NCBI GenBank assembly: GCA_947174785.1
Contig: CAMWKG010000001.1
Location: 98,251-162,250 of the forward strand
Source: an uncultured Mollicutes bacterium
Lineage (GTDB): Bacteria > Bacillota_I > Bacilli_A > Acholeplasmatales > Anaeroplasmataceae
Reading direction: 5' to 3'
DNA: 64,000 nt
Shown: positions 9,296-16,588 of the stretch, one piece after another
How the letters are laid out: each line of letters begins with the position of its first letter
Numbering within the stretch: the first letter of the stretch is position 1
Made by a program: the position numbers and the translations under genes
Notes under the pieces: model-generated
What the model was told of the DNA's origin: nothing
The model's database searches: none
The model's input: the letters and a program-made list of their open reading frames with translations, nothing else

Positions 9296-9961
9296 CTAAA
9301 GGTAATAATCCTTTAATTTAAAATTTGCATGAATTGCATAATATTGATAGATTTCATCTAAAAGAGCCTGATAGGATAGTTTTAAGGTTAGAGCTTGATA
9401 ATTTTTTGCAAAATATAACTGTTGAAAATCATATAATAGTTGATAATTCTTTTCATGGTATATAGAGCAGCTATCACATAAAGCTCCACCCTCTAGCATT
9501 GAAAAGTCTACAAGATTTGTTTTAGAACAACGAACACACTTTTTTAATTCTGGCTTTATTCCGAAAACAGCTAGCATCTTAACTAAAAAAATACTCAAAA
9601 CCTGATACGAATCTTCTGTTGTTAAAAGCTCATTCAAAGTTTGAATCAAGAATACATAAATTCTACTATGATTAACTCCTTCTTCAAGATGAAAGATAAC
9701 ATCTAGTATAGGAGCAAGTACACCTACCTTAGTTAAATTTTCATAGATGGAATAGAAGCTCTTCTTAAGACTATATTCAGTAACTGTAGGAAGCTTACCT
9801 GATGTCATCTCAAATTCAACCTGGTTTAAAGTTGTAACAAAGCCAAGCTTTGTTTTAGTTGCATCTAAGGCCTTTACACTAAGGATACCCTGTGGTGTAT
9901 ATAAATACACAAGCTTTGATTTTTCTTTATAATCAATTGTTTTTAAAACAATTCCTTCCAA
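9296..9961 (-). CDS. recO: DNA repair protein RecO
   Basis: RecO anneals single strands and loads RecA with RecF/RecR. The 221-residue length is slightly short for the family (about 240-255). It opens with the OB-fold segment EGIVLKTIDYKEKSKLVYLYTP and carries the four-Cys zinc site CVRCSKTN and CDSC at residues ~142-165. It lies 11 bases after era, in the conserved ybeY-cdd-era-recO order of Bacillota. Confidence 0.93.
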   Translation of the reverse strand: MEGIVLKTIDYKEKSKLVYLYTPQGILSVKALDATKTKLGFVTTLNQVEFEMTSGKLPTVTEYSLKKSFYSIYENLTKVGVLAPILDVIFHLEEGVNHSRIYVFLIQTLNELLTTEDSYQVLSIFLVKMLAVFGIKPELKKCVRCSKTNLVDFSMLEGGALCDSCSIYHEKNYQLLYDFQQLYFAKNYQALTLKLSYQALLDEIYQYYAIHANFKLKDYYL

Positions 9962-9972
9962 GTTATCACCTA

Positions 9973-10887
9973 CTATAAACTATCTGGAGAATATCCTAAA
10001 CTACTTAAATCATTAGGTCTATCCTTCCAGTCTTTCTTTACCTTTACCCAAAGCTCTAAATGTACCTTACTATTCATTATCTTTTTAATGTCCATTAAGC
10101 TACGCTCTTTAATCTCTTTAATCATTGCACCATTTTTCCCAATGATAATCTTTTTTTGACTATCACGTTCTACATAGATAGTAGCATAAACATCCTTGTA
10201 TTCTTCATTGGTAGGACAAGGGGTAACTTGATCTACTACACAGGCTATACTATGTGGAATTTCTTCCTTAGTCAAATTCAAAATTTTTTCACGAATTGCC
10301 TCAGCAATTAAAAAATAATCTGAATGATCAGATGTCATATTATCTGGATAATACTTTGGGCCAAAAGGTAATACTTTAACAATATCTTCTAATAAATGGT
10401 CCAAATTCTTCTTTTCTAAAACTGATATTGGATAAACACCGGCAAAAGGATATAAATCCTTATAAATGGCAATTGTAAGATCAATGTCATTAAATTTTTT
10501 TAATTGATCCACTTTATTGATAACTAAAAAAACCGGAAGCTTAGACTTCTTTAGGTTTTCTAATATGATTTCATCTCCACGAAGAACCTCTTTTACTGGT
10601 GTTGTCATAAATAAGATACAATCCACACCACTTGTTGCATCATAAGAAGCATGAACCATCCTTCTACCAAGCTCAGTTTTTGCCTTATGGATACCTGGTG
10701 TATCTGTAAATGCTATTTGGTAGTTCTCATTTGTCAATATACCTAAAATACGATTTCTAGTTGTCTGTGGTTTAGAAGATATAATAGCAACCTTCTTCCC
10801 TACCATCTCATTAACAAACGTAGATTTTCCTACATTAGGTCTTCCTATTACAGCAACAAATCCAGATTTATACGTATCAATCTGCAT
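9973..10887 (-). CDS. era: GTPase Era
   Basis: This essential GTPase binds 16S rRNA and helps mature the 30S subunit. G1 is GRPNVGKST (residues 16-24), G3 is DTPG, and G4 is NKVD. A C-terminal KH domain includes IIIGKNGAMIKEI around residue 250. The 304-residue length is normal. The start overlaps the end of cdd by 11 bases. Confidence 0.97.
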   Translation of the reverse strand: MQIDTYKSGFVAVIGRPNVGKSTFVNEMVGKKVAIISSKPQTTRNRILGILTNENYQIAFTDTPGIHKAKTELGRRMVHASYDATSGVDCILFMTTPVKEVLRGDEIILENLKKSKLPVFLVINKVDQLKKFNDIDLTIAIYKDLYPFAGVYPISVLEKKNLDHLLEDIVKVLPFGPKYYPDNMTSDHSDYFLIAEAIREKILNLTKEEIPHSIACVVDQVTPCPTNEEYKDVYATIYVERDSQKKIIIGKNGAMIKEIKERSLMDIKKIMNSKVHLELWVKVKKDWKDRPNDLSSLGYSPDSL

Positions 10888-11290
10888 TTTCTATTTCCTC
10901 AAAAGCATATGGTAAAAGCTCTTCTACAGTTGTATCTCTAAACTTTTTGCTGATAGTTGCAAGAACAATTAAAGTGTCCTTATTCAAAAGCTCTGCCATA
11001 ACCTGACGGCATGCACCACATGGGCTGACAGGTAGCTCTGTATCAGCAATAACACACATTGCCTCCACATCATCCTTTGTTACTCCTGCACTTACCATTT
11101 TAAATAATGCAGTACGCTCAGCACAATTGGTTAAACCATAGCTGACATTTTCTACATTACAGCCTACAATATAACTACCATCCTTTAAAAGAATCGCCGC
11201 ACCTACCTTAAATTTTGAATAGGGTGCATAAGCAAAGCTTCTTGCTTTTTGGGCAACCTCTATTAATTCAATTTTTTGTATAATATCCAT
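10877..11290 (-). CDS. cdd: cytidine deaminase
   Basis: Zinc-dependent deaminase converting cytidine and deoxycytidine to the uridine forms in pyrimidine salvage. The zinc and proton-shuttle motifs are NCAERTAL (Cys and Glu) and PCGACRQVM (two Cys). The length of 137 residues matches the homotetrameric class. It overlaps era and follows ybeY by 13 bases. Confidence 0.96.
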   Translation of the reverse strand: MDIIQKIELIEVAQKARSFAYAPYSKFKVGAAILLKDGSYIVGCNVENVSYGLTNCAERTALFKMVSAGVTKDDVEAMCVIADTELPVSPCGACRQVMAELLNKDTLIVLATISKKFRDTTVEELLPYAFEEIENAD

Positions 11291-11303
11291 ATTTTTTCCT
11301 CCT

Positions 11304-11729
11304 TTAGCGCTTTAAGCCTGCTGCTTCTAAGATTTCTTCTTGCTTCTGACACATAATTTCTTCATCCTCTTTTGTCATATGGTCATAGCCACATAAGTGT
11401 AAATAGCCATGAACAGCTAAAAAGGCTACTTCTCTAGAAACAGAATGTCCATACTCACTAGCCTGTCTAAAAGCCTGTTCTAAATCGATGAAGATATCAC
11501 CTAATTCATCATCTAATTCATTTTCTGCATCATCACATAGTGCAAAAGAAATCACATCTGTTACTCTATCTACATTGCGATATGTCCTATTGATTTCGTG
11601 AATTTTTGCATCATCCACAAAAACAATACTGAAAACCTTATCATTTTTAATAGGAGCAAAGACCTTTGAAATCAGTTCTTCATATTCTTCTGTGGGAAGC
11701 TTTCCTTCATTGAAAAAATTAATTATCAT
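11304..11729 (-). CDS. ybeY: endoribonuclease YbeY
   Basis: Metal-dependent RNase for 16S rRNA 3'-end maturation and ribosome quality control. The zinc signature is HGYLHLCGYDH (three His, H-x3-H-x5-H) near residue 112, preceded by the family block RTYRNVDRVTDVISFA. A good ribosome site (AGGAG) lies upstream of the ATG. The start overlaps the end of the HAD gene. Confidence 0.96.
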   Translation of the reverse strand: MIINFFNEGKLPTEEYEELISKVFAPIKNDKVFSIVFVDDAKIHEINRTYRNVDRVTDVISFALCDDAENELDDELGDIFIDLEQAFRQASEYGHSVSREVAFLAVHGYLHLCGYDHMTKEDEEIMCQKQEEILEAAGLKR

Positions 11730-12591
11730 TCTTATCTCCTAATAATTTTGTAAATGTTTGAAGCTGACGTTCCTCTTTATTTCTTAAAGTCTCAAGCATT
11801 GACATATTTTCAATCATAAGCTTTACAATCTTTTCTAGGTTAGAATTTGTTGAATAGTCTGCTGCACAAACATAATTCACTCTTCCATCATCTACTAAAG
11901 GAAGTACCTTATCAATATATTGTGGCTGATATAAGGCAATGGATTTACCACCCTTATCCTTTAAAAGCTGCATACAAGGAATATCTGTAAGTCCATCTCC
12001 AATGTATATCATATTTCTATACTGAATAGCTCTGCGATCATCTGCAATTTCCATATTCAGTTTTTCCTCATCCACCTCATCTAAGGCACCCTTACTAATT
12101 CTAAAAATGTATTGTGTCTTCTGGGTATAGTTGATTGCTATACCTGGCCAAACTGCTTCCTTTGTTTGAGCATCATAAATAAATTTACACCCATAAATCT
12201 TCTTGAAATATTTGGCGATAGCACTGCCTTCAATGATTTCCTTTGTTCCAGAAGAAATGATATAGTGCTCGATATTAACCCCAACCTCAGCACCAAATTG
12301 ATTGATACGGTCAAACCAAGTTTGTACACCACGGTAGTAAGTAATCTCACTACCTAACGAATTTAAATATTCTTCAGTTAGAGGAATGCCTTTCTTCTTA
12401 CATTCTTCAATCATAACATACATATAAGATAAAATTTTATCCATTGAATTCTTTTTTGTGTTGATAGATGCCTTATTCCAAAACTCCTCTGGTTCCATAT
12501 CTAGATTCTTAATAAAGGCATAGTTTTGCATATCTGTTGTACAAAGGGTTTTATCAAAATCATACATAATTCCAATTGTTGTTTTTGCCAT
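11719..12591 (-). CDS. HAD-superfamily phosphatase
   Basis: A 290-residue HAD hydrolase. Motif I is MYDFDKTLC, with the nucleophilic Asp in DFDKT. Motif II is the Ser/Thr of ISSGTKEI, and motif IV is IGDGLTDIPCM. This pattern resembles phosphoserine phosphatase-like enzymes, but the substrate is unknown. The frame opens three codons earlier with GTG; MAKTTIGIMYD is preferred because GGGTG stands at suitable spacing before it. It overlaps ybeY, so it is likely the first gene of the operon running through recO. Confidence 0.8.
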   Translation of the reverse strand: MAKTTIGIMYDFDKTLCTTDMQNYAFIKNLDMEPEEFWNKASINTKKNSMDKILSYMYVMIEECKKKGIPLTEEYLNSLGSEITYYRGVQTWFDRINQFGAEVGVNIEHYIISSGTKEIIEGSAIAKYFKKIYGCKFIYDAQTKEAVWPGIAINYTQKTQYIFRISKGALDEVDEEKLNMEIADDRRAIQYRNMIYIGDGLTDIPCMQLLKDKGGKSIALYQPQYIDKVLPLVDDGRVNYVCAADYSTNSNLEKIVKLMIENMSMLETLRNKEERQLQTFTKLLGDKNDN

Positions 12592-12651
12592 AGTATACAC
12601 CCACTTTTCTATAAATTATTATATCATATTTTAAGTTAAATTACAAATCCA

Positions 12652-13797
12652 CTACTTCTTGTGGTTCATCAATACTTTACAAGCTAATTTTCCCATTTGC
12701 TCATATGCAAATTTCGAAGGATGAAGATGGTCCCCTGAATCGCATTTTTCTTGAAAACAAATTCCTTCATCGCTATATAAGCCAATTCTTCCTTCAAAAT
12801 CAATATGCGCTTGTTCCCTAATCCAGTCATTTACTTCATTTTTAAGATTTTCTCTAAATGAAGCATAGGTTCTCCAGCCATATATTGGAAGTAATGTTCC
12901 AAAATAGACTTCTAGTCCTAGCTTTTTAGCTTCACTCTCATAATATTGTAATCCTTCAATAAGTTCTTCACTTGTAGGTAGATCACTCATTGGTCTAAAA
13001 ATGTTAACCGCTGTTCCTACTGGATGAATGATATCATTGATTCCATGTTGAATAATGATCGTTTTAGCACCTGATACTGATGATACCTCGTGAACAAAAC
13101 GATGATATCCGTGCTTACCATAAGACTGATAAGTAATACATTCATATTCTCTTAAAATACGAGTACCAGATACAGCCTTACGAACAACACTTCTGTTCAT
13201 CCATCCTTTTTCTCTTAATGAAAGTAAAAGATAATCTGGCCAGTCTTGGCTAGTTATAGAATCACCATAACAAATAATGGCCTCATTCTCATCATCGGTA
13301 AAGATATCTATATTTGCTAAGAAATATACCCATGAGGTAGATTTCGATGTATTGATATCTAATTCTTGTGCTTCTGCTTGATTTCCATAAGCGAAATATC
13401 CTTTAGATAATGGTCCAACAATATCTACTCCTGATGTTAAATTTGTATATTCTTTTAAATATATAGATACTATTAAATACTTATCCTCTTCCATCTTAAT
13501 ATTTACTGGATCAGAAATAATAGAACTATGTGCTTCTAAAATAAACTTAGATGATCCATCTACTGTTACTTGAACGGGCTTCGCATCTTGCTTATCCGAT
13601 AAACTATTTCCAATAGATAAATAAATAGAATCTATCTCAACTCTTTCATCACAACAAAAATTATCAAGTGTAATCCTAACTTTCTTCCCACTAAACGGAA
13701 TAAAAATTGGATATCTTAAGGTTAAATTCTTTGCATAAGTTGCAGGTTGTGGTAATACTTTAGATTGAGCATTTCCCCATATCGTAACCCATTTCAT
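12652..13797 (-). CDS. SGNH/GDSL-type hydrolase, two-domain
   Basis: Predicted carbohydrate or lipid esterase of 381 residues without a signal peptide. An N-terminal beta domain (about 1-170) precedes the SGNH core. Block I is AIICYGDSITSQDWP (Ser in GDS), block II Gly is in KAVSGTRIL, block III is IIQHGINDI (Asn), and block V is DSGDHLHPSKFAY (Asp and His). All four catalytic positions are present. It stands alone between the HAD gene and the small-peptide modules; a deacetylase role on imported oligosaccharides is plausible but unproven. Confidence 0.82.
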   Translation of the reverse strand: MKWVTIWGNAQSKVLPQPATYAKNLTLRYPIFIPFSGKKVRITLDNFCCDERVEIDSIYLSIGNSLSDKQDAKPVQVTVDGSSKFILEAHSSIISDPVNIKMEEDKYLIVSIYLKEYTNLTSGVDIVGPLSKGYFAYGNQAEAQELDINTSKSTSWVYFLANIDIFTDDENEAIICYGDSITSQDWPDYLLLSLREKGWMNRSVVRKAVSGTRILREYECITYQSYGKHGYHRFVHEVSSVSGAKTIIIQHGINDIIHPVGTAVNIFRPMSDLPTSEELIEGLQYYESEAKKLGLEVYFGTLLPIYGWRTYASFRENLKNEVNDWIREQAHIDFEGRIGLYSDEGICFQEKCDSGDHLHPSKFAYEQMGKLACKVLMNHKK

Positions 13798-13989
13798 TAC
13801 ATCATCTACTTTCCTATCTTCATTTTACCATAAATTGGCAAAGAATTACAATTGTTTAAAAATTTAATTTAAAACGGTTATCTAAAGATAATTTTTTATA
13901 AAATTTCTTCTAATTTTAGACATAATCATTTATAAATTTTATGTTTTTAGTAATTTTTAAAAAAAAATATTAAATTCAAAAAAAGAGCG

Positions 13990-14019
13990 TTGAAAACACA
14001 TTTATTTTATACTTATAAT
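13990..14019 (+). promoter_or_regulatory. promoter of small peptide mRNA, copy 1
   Basis: TTGAAA (13990-13995), an 18-base spacer and TATAAT (14014-14019). The predicted start near 14026 would put the hairpin CAAGGC-att-GCCTTG (14027-14041) at the very 5' end of the RNA. Confidence 0.75.
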
Positions 14020-14120
14020 AGGATTGCAAGGCATTGCCTTGGACATGGCTAGGTAGCTATCTGGAATCTCACAGGATTGTTCCTTTTTGGATTTGCCTGT
14101 GATTCAGGAGGATGGATAGT

Positions 14121-14255
14121 ATGAATTTTCTATCTATTATTACACAAATACTTGTATTAATAAATGCAGTTGTCAATACTGTTATTACATTTTATCGAGT
14201 AAAAAAAGTAATTCAAGAAAAAGAAAATTCTACCTTACGCCGACCAAGCAAATAG
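14121..14255 (+). CDS. 44-residue hydrophobic peptide, type I toxin candidate, copy 1
   Basis: The peptide begins MNFLSIITQILVLINAVVNT, continues as one membrane helix through VITFY, and ends in a charged tail (RVKKVIQEKEN ... RRPSK). AGGAGG lies nine bases before this ATG; an in-frame ATG immediately after AGGAGG is too close to be used. One membrane span plus a basic tail, a long structured leader and an opposing promoter at the 3' side are features of bacterial type I toxins. The sequence does not match Fst, TxpA or Hok families that I can recall. The nucleotide sequence appears identical to copy 2. Confidence 0.7.
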   Translation: MNFLSIITQILVLINAVVNTVITFYRVKKVIQEKENSTLRRPSK

Positions 14256-14318
14256 GTAGAATTACTCTAATATTTCAAAACAATACCAGATAGTTTTCCT
14301 AGCCTTGTTTTTTATTAC
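14210..14318 (-). ncRNA. predicted antisense RNA, copy 1
   Basis: A minus-strand promoter has TTGATT (14348-14353), 17 bases, then TACAAT (14325-14330). It would give an RNA of about 100 bases starting near 14318, running leftward into the toxin 3' end and stopping at the stem around 14226-14263. It would be fully complementary to the toxin mRNA 3' region. Exact ends are inferred. Confidence 0.6.
14226..14263 (-). terminator. stem at toxin end, likely terminator of antisense RNA 1
   Basis: AATTCTACCT (14226-14235) pairs with AGGTAGAATT (14254-14263), spanning the toxin stop codon. Read leftward it is followed by TTTTCTTTTTCTT, a good terminator tract for the antisense transcript. Read rightward there is no T-run. 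Confidence 0.6.
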
Positions 14319-14401
14319 ACTTATATTGTATGCTACTTCTTCTATAAAATCAATACTTTTCTAAGATTAATTTCATATAGACAACAAAAAGAAAAAGAGT
14401 A

Positions 14402-14431
14402 TTGAAAGCACATTTATTATATGATTATAAT
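14402..14431 (+). promoter_or_regulatory. promoter of small peptide mRNA, copy 2
   Basis: TTGAAA (14402-14407), an 18-base spacer and TATAAT (14426-14431), as in copy 1. The 5' hairpin CAAGGC-att-GCCTTG follows at 14439-14453. Confidence 0.75.
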
Positions 14432-14532
14432 AAGATTGCAAGGCATTGCCTTGGGCAAGGCTAGGTAGCTATCTGGAATCTTGCAGGATTGTTCCTCCTC
14501 GGATTTGTCTGTGTTTTAGGAGGATGGATAGT

Positions 14533-14667
14533 ATGAATTTTCTATCTATTATTACACAAATACTTGTATTAATAAATGCAGTTGTCAATACTGTTATTAC
14601 ATTTTATCGAGTAAAAAAAGTAATTCAAGAAAAAGAAAATTCTACCTTACGCCGACCAAGCAAATAG
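14533..14667 (+). CDS. 44-residue hydrophobic peptide, type I toxin candidate, copy 2
   Basis: Same 44-residue product as copy 1: one membrane helix and a basic tail. A longer in-frame ORF begins at 14446, but its first 29 codons cover the leader hairpins, and the promoter and AGGAGG (14518-14523) point to the internal MNFLSIITQ start. In this copy the leader contains CCTCCT (14494-14499), which can pair with the AGGAGG ribosome site, a feature weaker in copy 1. This suggests translation is blocked until the leader refolds or is processed. Confidence 0.7.
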   Translation: MNFLSIITQILVLINAVVNTVITFYRVKKVIQEKENSTLRRPSK

Positions 14668-14729
14668 GTAGAATTATTTAGTAGATAAACAATACCAGAT
14701 AGTTTTACCTAGCCTTGTTTTTTTATTAC
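14620..14729 (-). ncRNA. predicted antisense RNA, copy 2
   Basis: Minus-strand TTGATT (14759-14764), 17 bases, TACAAT (14736-14741). The transcript would start near 14729, run leftward through the toxin 3' end and terminate at the AATTCTACCT/AGGTAGAATT stem (14638-14675), which is followed on that strand by a T-rich tract. Confidence 0.6.
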
Positions 14730-14791
14730 ACTTATATTGTATGCTAAATTTTCTATAAAATCAATACTTTTTGAAAAGATTTAAAAGTGCA

Positions 14792-16588
14792 TTAGGCTTC
14801 AAAGGAAGATGCAAATTGACTATTATATAAATCTGCATAGAAGCCTTTTTTATCTAATAATTGCTCATGATTTCCTTGTTCTATAATATTACCATCTTTT
14901 AAAACTAGAATAATATCTGCATTTTTAATGGTAGATAATCTATGGGCAATGACAAAGGAAGTTCTTCCCTCCATCAGTTTATCCATTGCTTTTTGAATAA
15001 GCTCTTCTGTTCTAGTATCTACACTAGAGGTTGCCTCATCTAAAATTAACATTGGGGAATCCTCAACCATCGCTCTTGCTATCGTAAGAAGCTGCTTTTG
15101 GCCAGCAGAAATATTTGCTGTTTCATCAAAAATATAATCTAGTCCACCAGGTAAGGAATTGACAAAATGGTCCATATGACAGGCAGAAAGACATTTCATG
15201 ATTTCTTCATCAGTTGCATCCATATTTCCATATCTTAAGTTATCTCTTAAAGTTCCTTCAAAAAGCCATGTATCCTGTAGCACCATACCAAATAAGGAAG
15301 CAACATTATTTCTTGTTAAATCTTTAGTAGAAATGGAATCAATACATATGCTTCCGCTATTTACTTCATAGAACCTCATCAATAAATTAACTAGGGTAGT
15401 CTTACCAGCACCTGTAGGTCCTACGATAGCTACCTTCATACCTGCCTTGATATCACAGTTGAAATTGAAGATGATTTGCTTATCCTCATAATATCCAAAA
15501 TTCACATCCGTAAAGCAAACATTTCCTAAAACCTCTTCCTTAGATAAAACTGATACTTCTTCATCCAAAGATAACTCCTGTTCTTCTAAGAATTCAAAGA
15601 CACGCTCGCTTGCTGCAGCACAGGACTGTAGAACATTAGCAATTTGACCTATCATTTGTAGAGGCTGATTTGCCATACGGGAATACTGAATAAACATCTG
15701 AATAAACTCAACTCCTGCAAGTCCACTGACAACAAGTATACCACCTAAAAAGCAAATTGTTATATAAGATGCATTACCGATAAAGCCCATAATTGGCATC
15801 ATTAATCCTGAAGCGAATTGACTTTTCCAGGCACTGTTCCTTAAGGATTTATTGCATTCATCAAAGGATTTAAAATTATTTTCCTCTTGATGGTAGGCAA
15901 TAATGACCTGATGACCAGAATAAGCTTCTTCTATGTGTGCATTTAAATCACCCAAGGATCTTTGCTGCGCTCTAAAGAATTTTTGAGAATTCTTCACAAT
16001 TAAAATCAAAGAAATCATTGATAGAGGTATAGATACCACACAAATCAGTGCCATTTGCCAGGATATTGTAAACATCATAACAAAAACACCTACAAGCAAA
16101 ATTACAGAGGAAAATGTACTTACCAAGCTTTGATTTAAATTTTGACTAATACTATCTACATCATTTGTTACACGAGATAATAAATCTCCATAGGCAGTTG
16201 AATCAAAATATTTTAAAGGAACTTTATTGATTTTTTCAGAAATATCTCTTCTAAGCTTATAGGAAATTCTCTGTGTAACTCCTGTTAAAATAAAGGAGGC
16301 AATATAGTTTCCAAATGCAGAACATGCATATATACAAATCAAGGCTATACCTAATTTTTTAATATAATCAAAATCGATAGGTAACCCTGCAACCCTATGC
16401 TGACATTCCTTAGTCACTTCTCCTAAAAGCTTAGGACCAAATAGTGAGCCAAGTGCTCCTACAATGGAAAGGAATATAGCAATCACAATAAAAACAAGAT
16501 AAGGCTTTAAATACGGTAAGAGTTTTCCAAGCCCCTTTTTCATATTTTTCGGTTTACTATGAAGCTGTTGTGGTCTAGGCATTGTCAA
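14792..16588 (-). CDS. heterodimeric ABC exporter subunit, catalytically complete NBD
   Basis: Half-transporter of 598 residues: six membrane helices (about 35-325), then an ATPase domain. Walker A is GPTGAGKTT, the signature is SAGQKQL, and Walker B is LILDEATSSVD with the catalytic Glu present. Its start overlaps the partner gene at 16575-18365 by 14 bases. The partner has Asp in place of that Glu, so the two form a heterodimer of the BmrCD / TM287-288 type with one active ATP site. It probably exports drugs, lipids or peptides and is regulated by the MarR gene at the head of the operon. Confidence 0.9.
   Translation of the reverse strand: MTMPRPQQLHSKPKNMKKGLGKLLPYLKPYLVFIVIAIFLSIVGALGSLFGPKLLGEVTKECQHRVAGLPIDFDYIKKLGIALICIYACSAFGNYIASFILTGVTQRISYKLRRDISEKINKVPLKYFDSTAYGDLLSRVTNDVDSISQNLNQSLVSTFSSVILLVGVFVMMFTISWQMALICVVSIPLSMISLILIVKNSQKFFRAQQRSLGDLNAHIEEAYSGHQVIIAYHQEENNFKSFDECNKSLRNSAWKSQFASGLMMPIMGFIGNASYITICFLGGILVVSGLAGVEFIQMFIQYSRMANQPLQMIGQIANVLQSCAAASERVFEFLEEQELSLDEEVSVLSKEEVLGNVCFTDVNFGYYEDKQIIFNFNCDIKAGMKVAIVGPTGAGKTTLVNLLMRFYEVNSGSICIDSISTKDLTRNNVASLFGMVLQDTWLFEGTLRDNLRYGNMDATDEEIMKCLSACHMDHFVNSLPGGLDYIFDETANISAGQKQLLTIARAMVEDSPMLILDEATSSVDTRTEELIQKAMDKLMEGRTSFVIAHRLSTIKNADIILVLKDGNIIEQGNHEQLLDKKGFYADLYNSQFASSFEA

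Larger units (their letters stand above)
13980..14365. repeat. tandem repeat unit 1 (toxin-antitoxin-like module)
   Basis: First of two direct copies with a 412-base period. The unit holds a promoter, a 5' hairpin, a long leader, the 44-codon ORF, a stem at the ORF end and a convergent promoter. The coding parts of the two units appear identical, while leaders and distal parts differ at scattered positions. Confidence 0.9.
14392..14775. repeat. tandem repeat unit 2 (toxin-antitoxin-like module)
   Basis: Second direct copy of the unit at 13980-14365. All parts are conserved, including both promoters and the ORF-end stem. Differences lie in the leader (14450-14520) and in the segment between the ORF and the antisense promoter. 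Confidence 0.9.

Noticed and set aside
14446..14667. 73-codon ORF containing the second small peptide
   Set aside because: The first part covers the leader hairpins, and the promoter-ribosome-site layout points to the 44-codon internal ORF, which both copies share.
13980..14775. Direct match to the Fst/par toxin-antitoxin family
   Set aside because: The peptide lacks Fst-like residues and the leader/distal repeats are inverted, not direct. The layout is similar but the family link is not supported.
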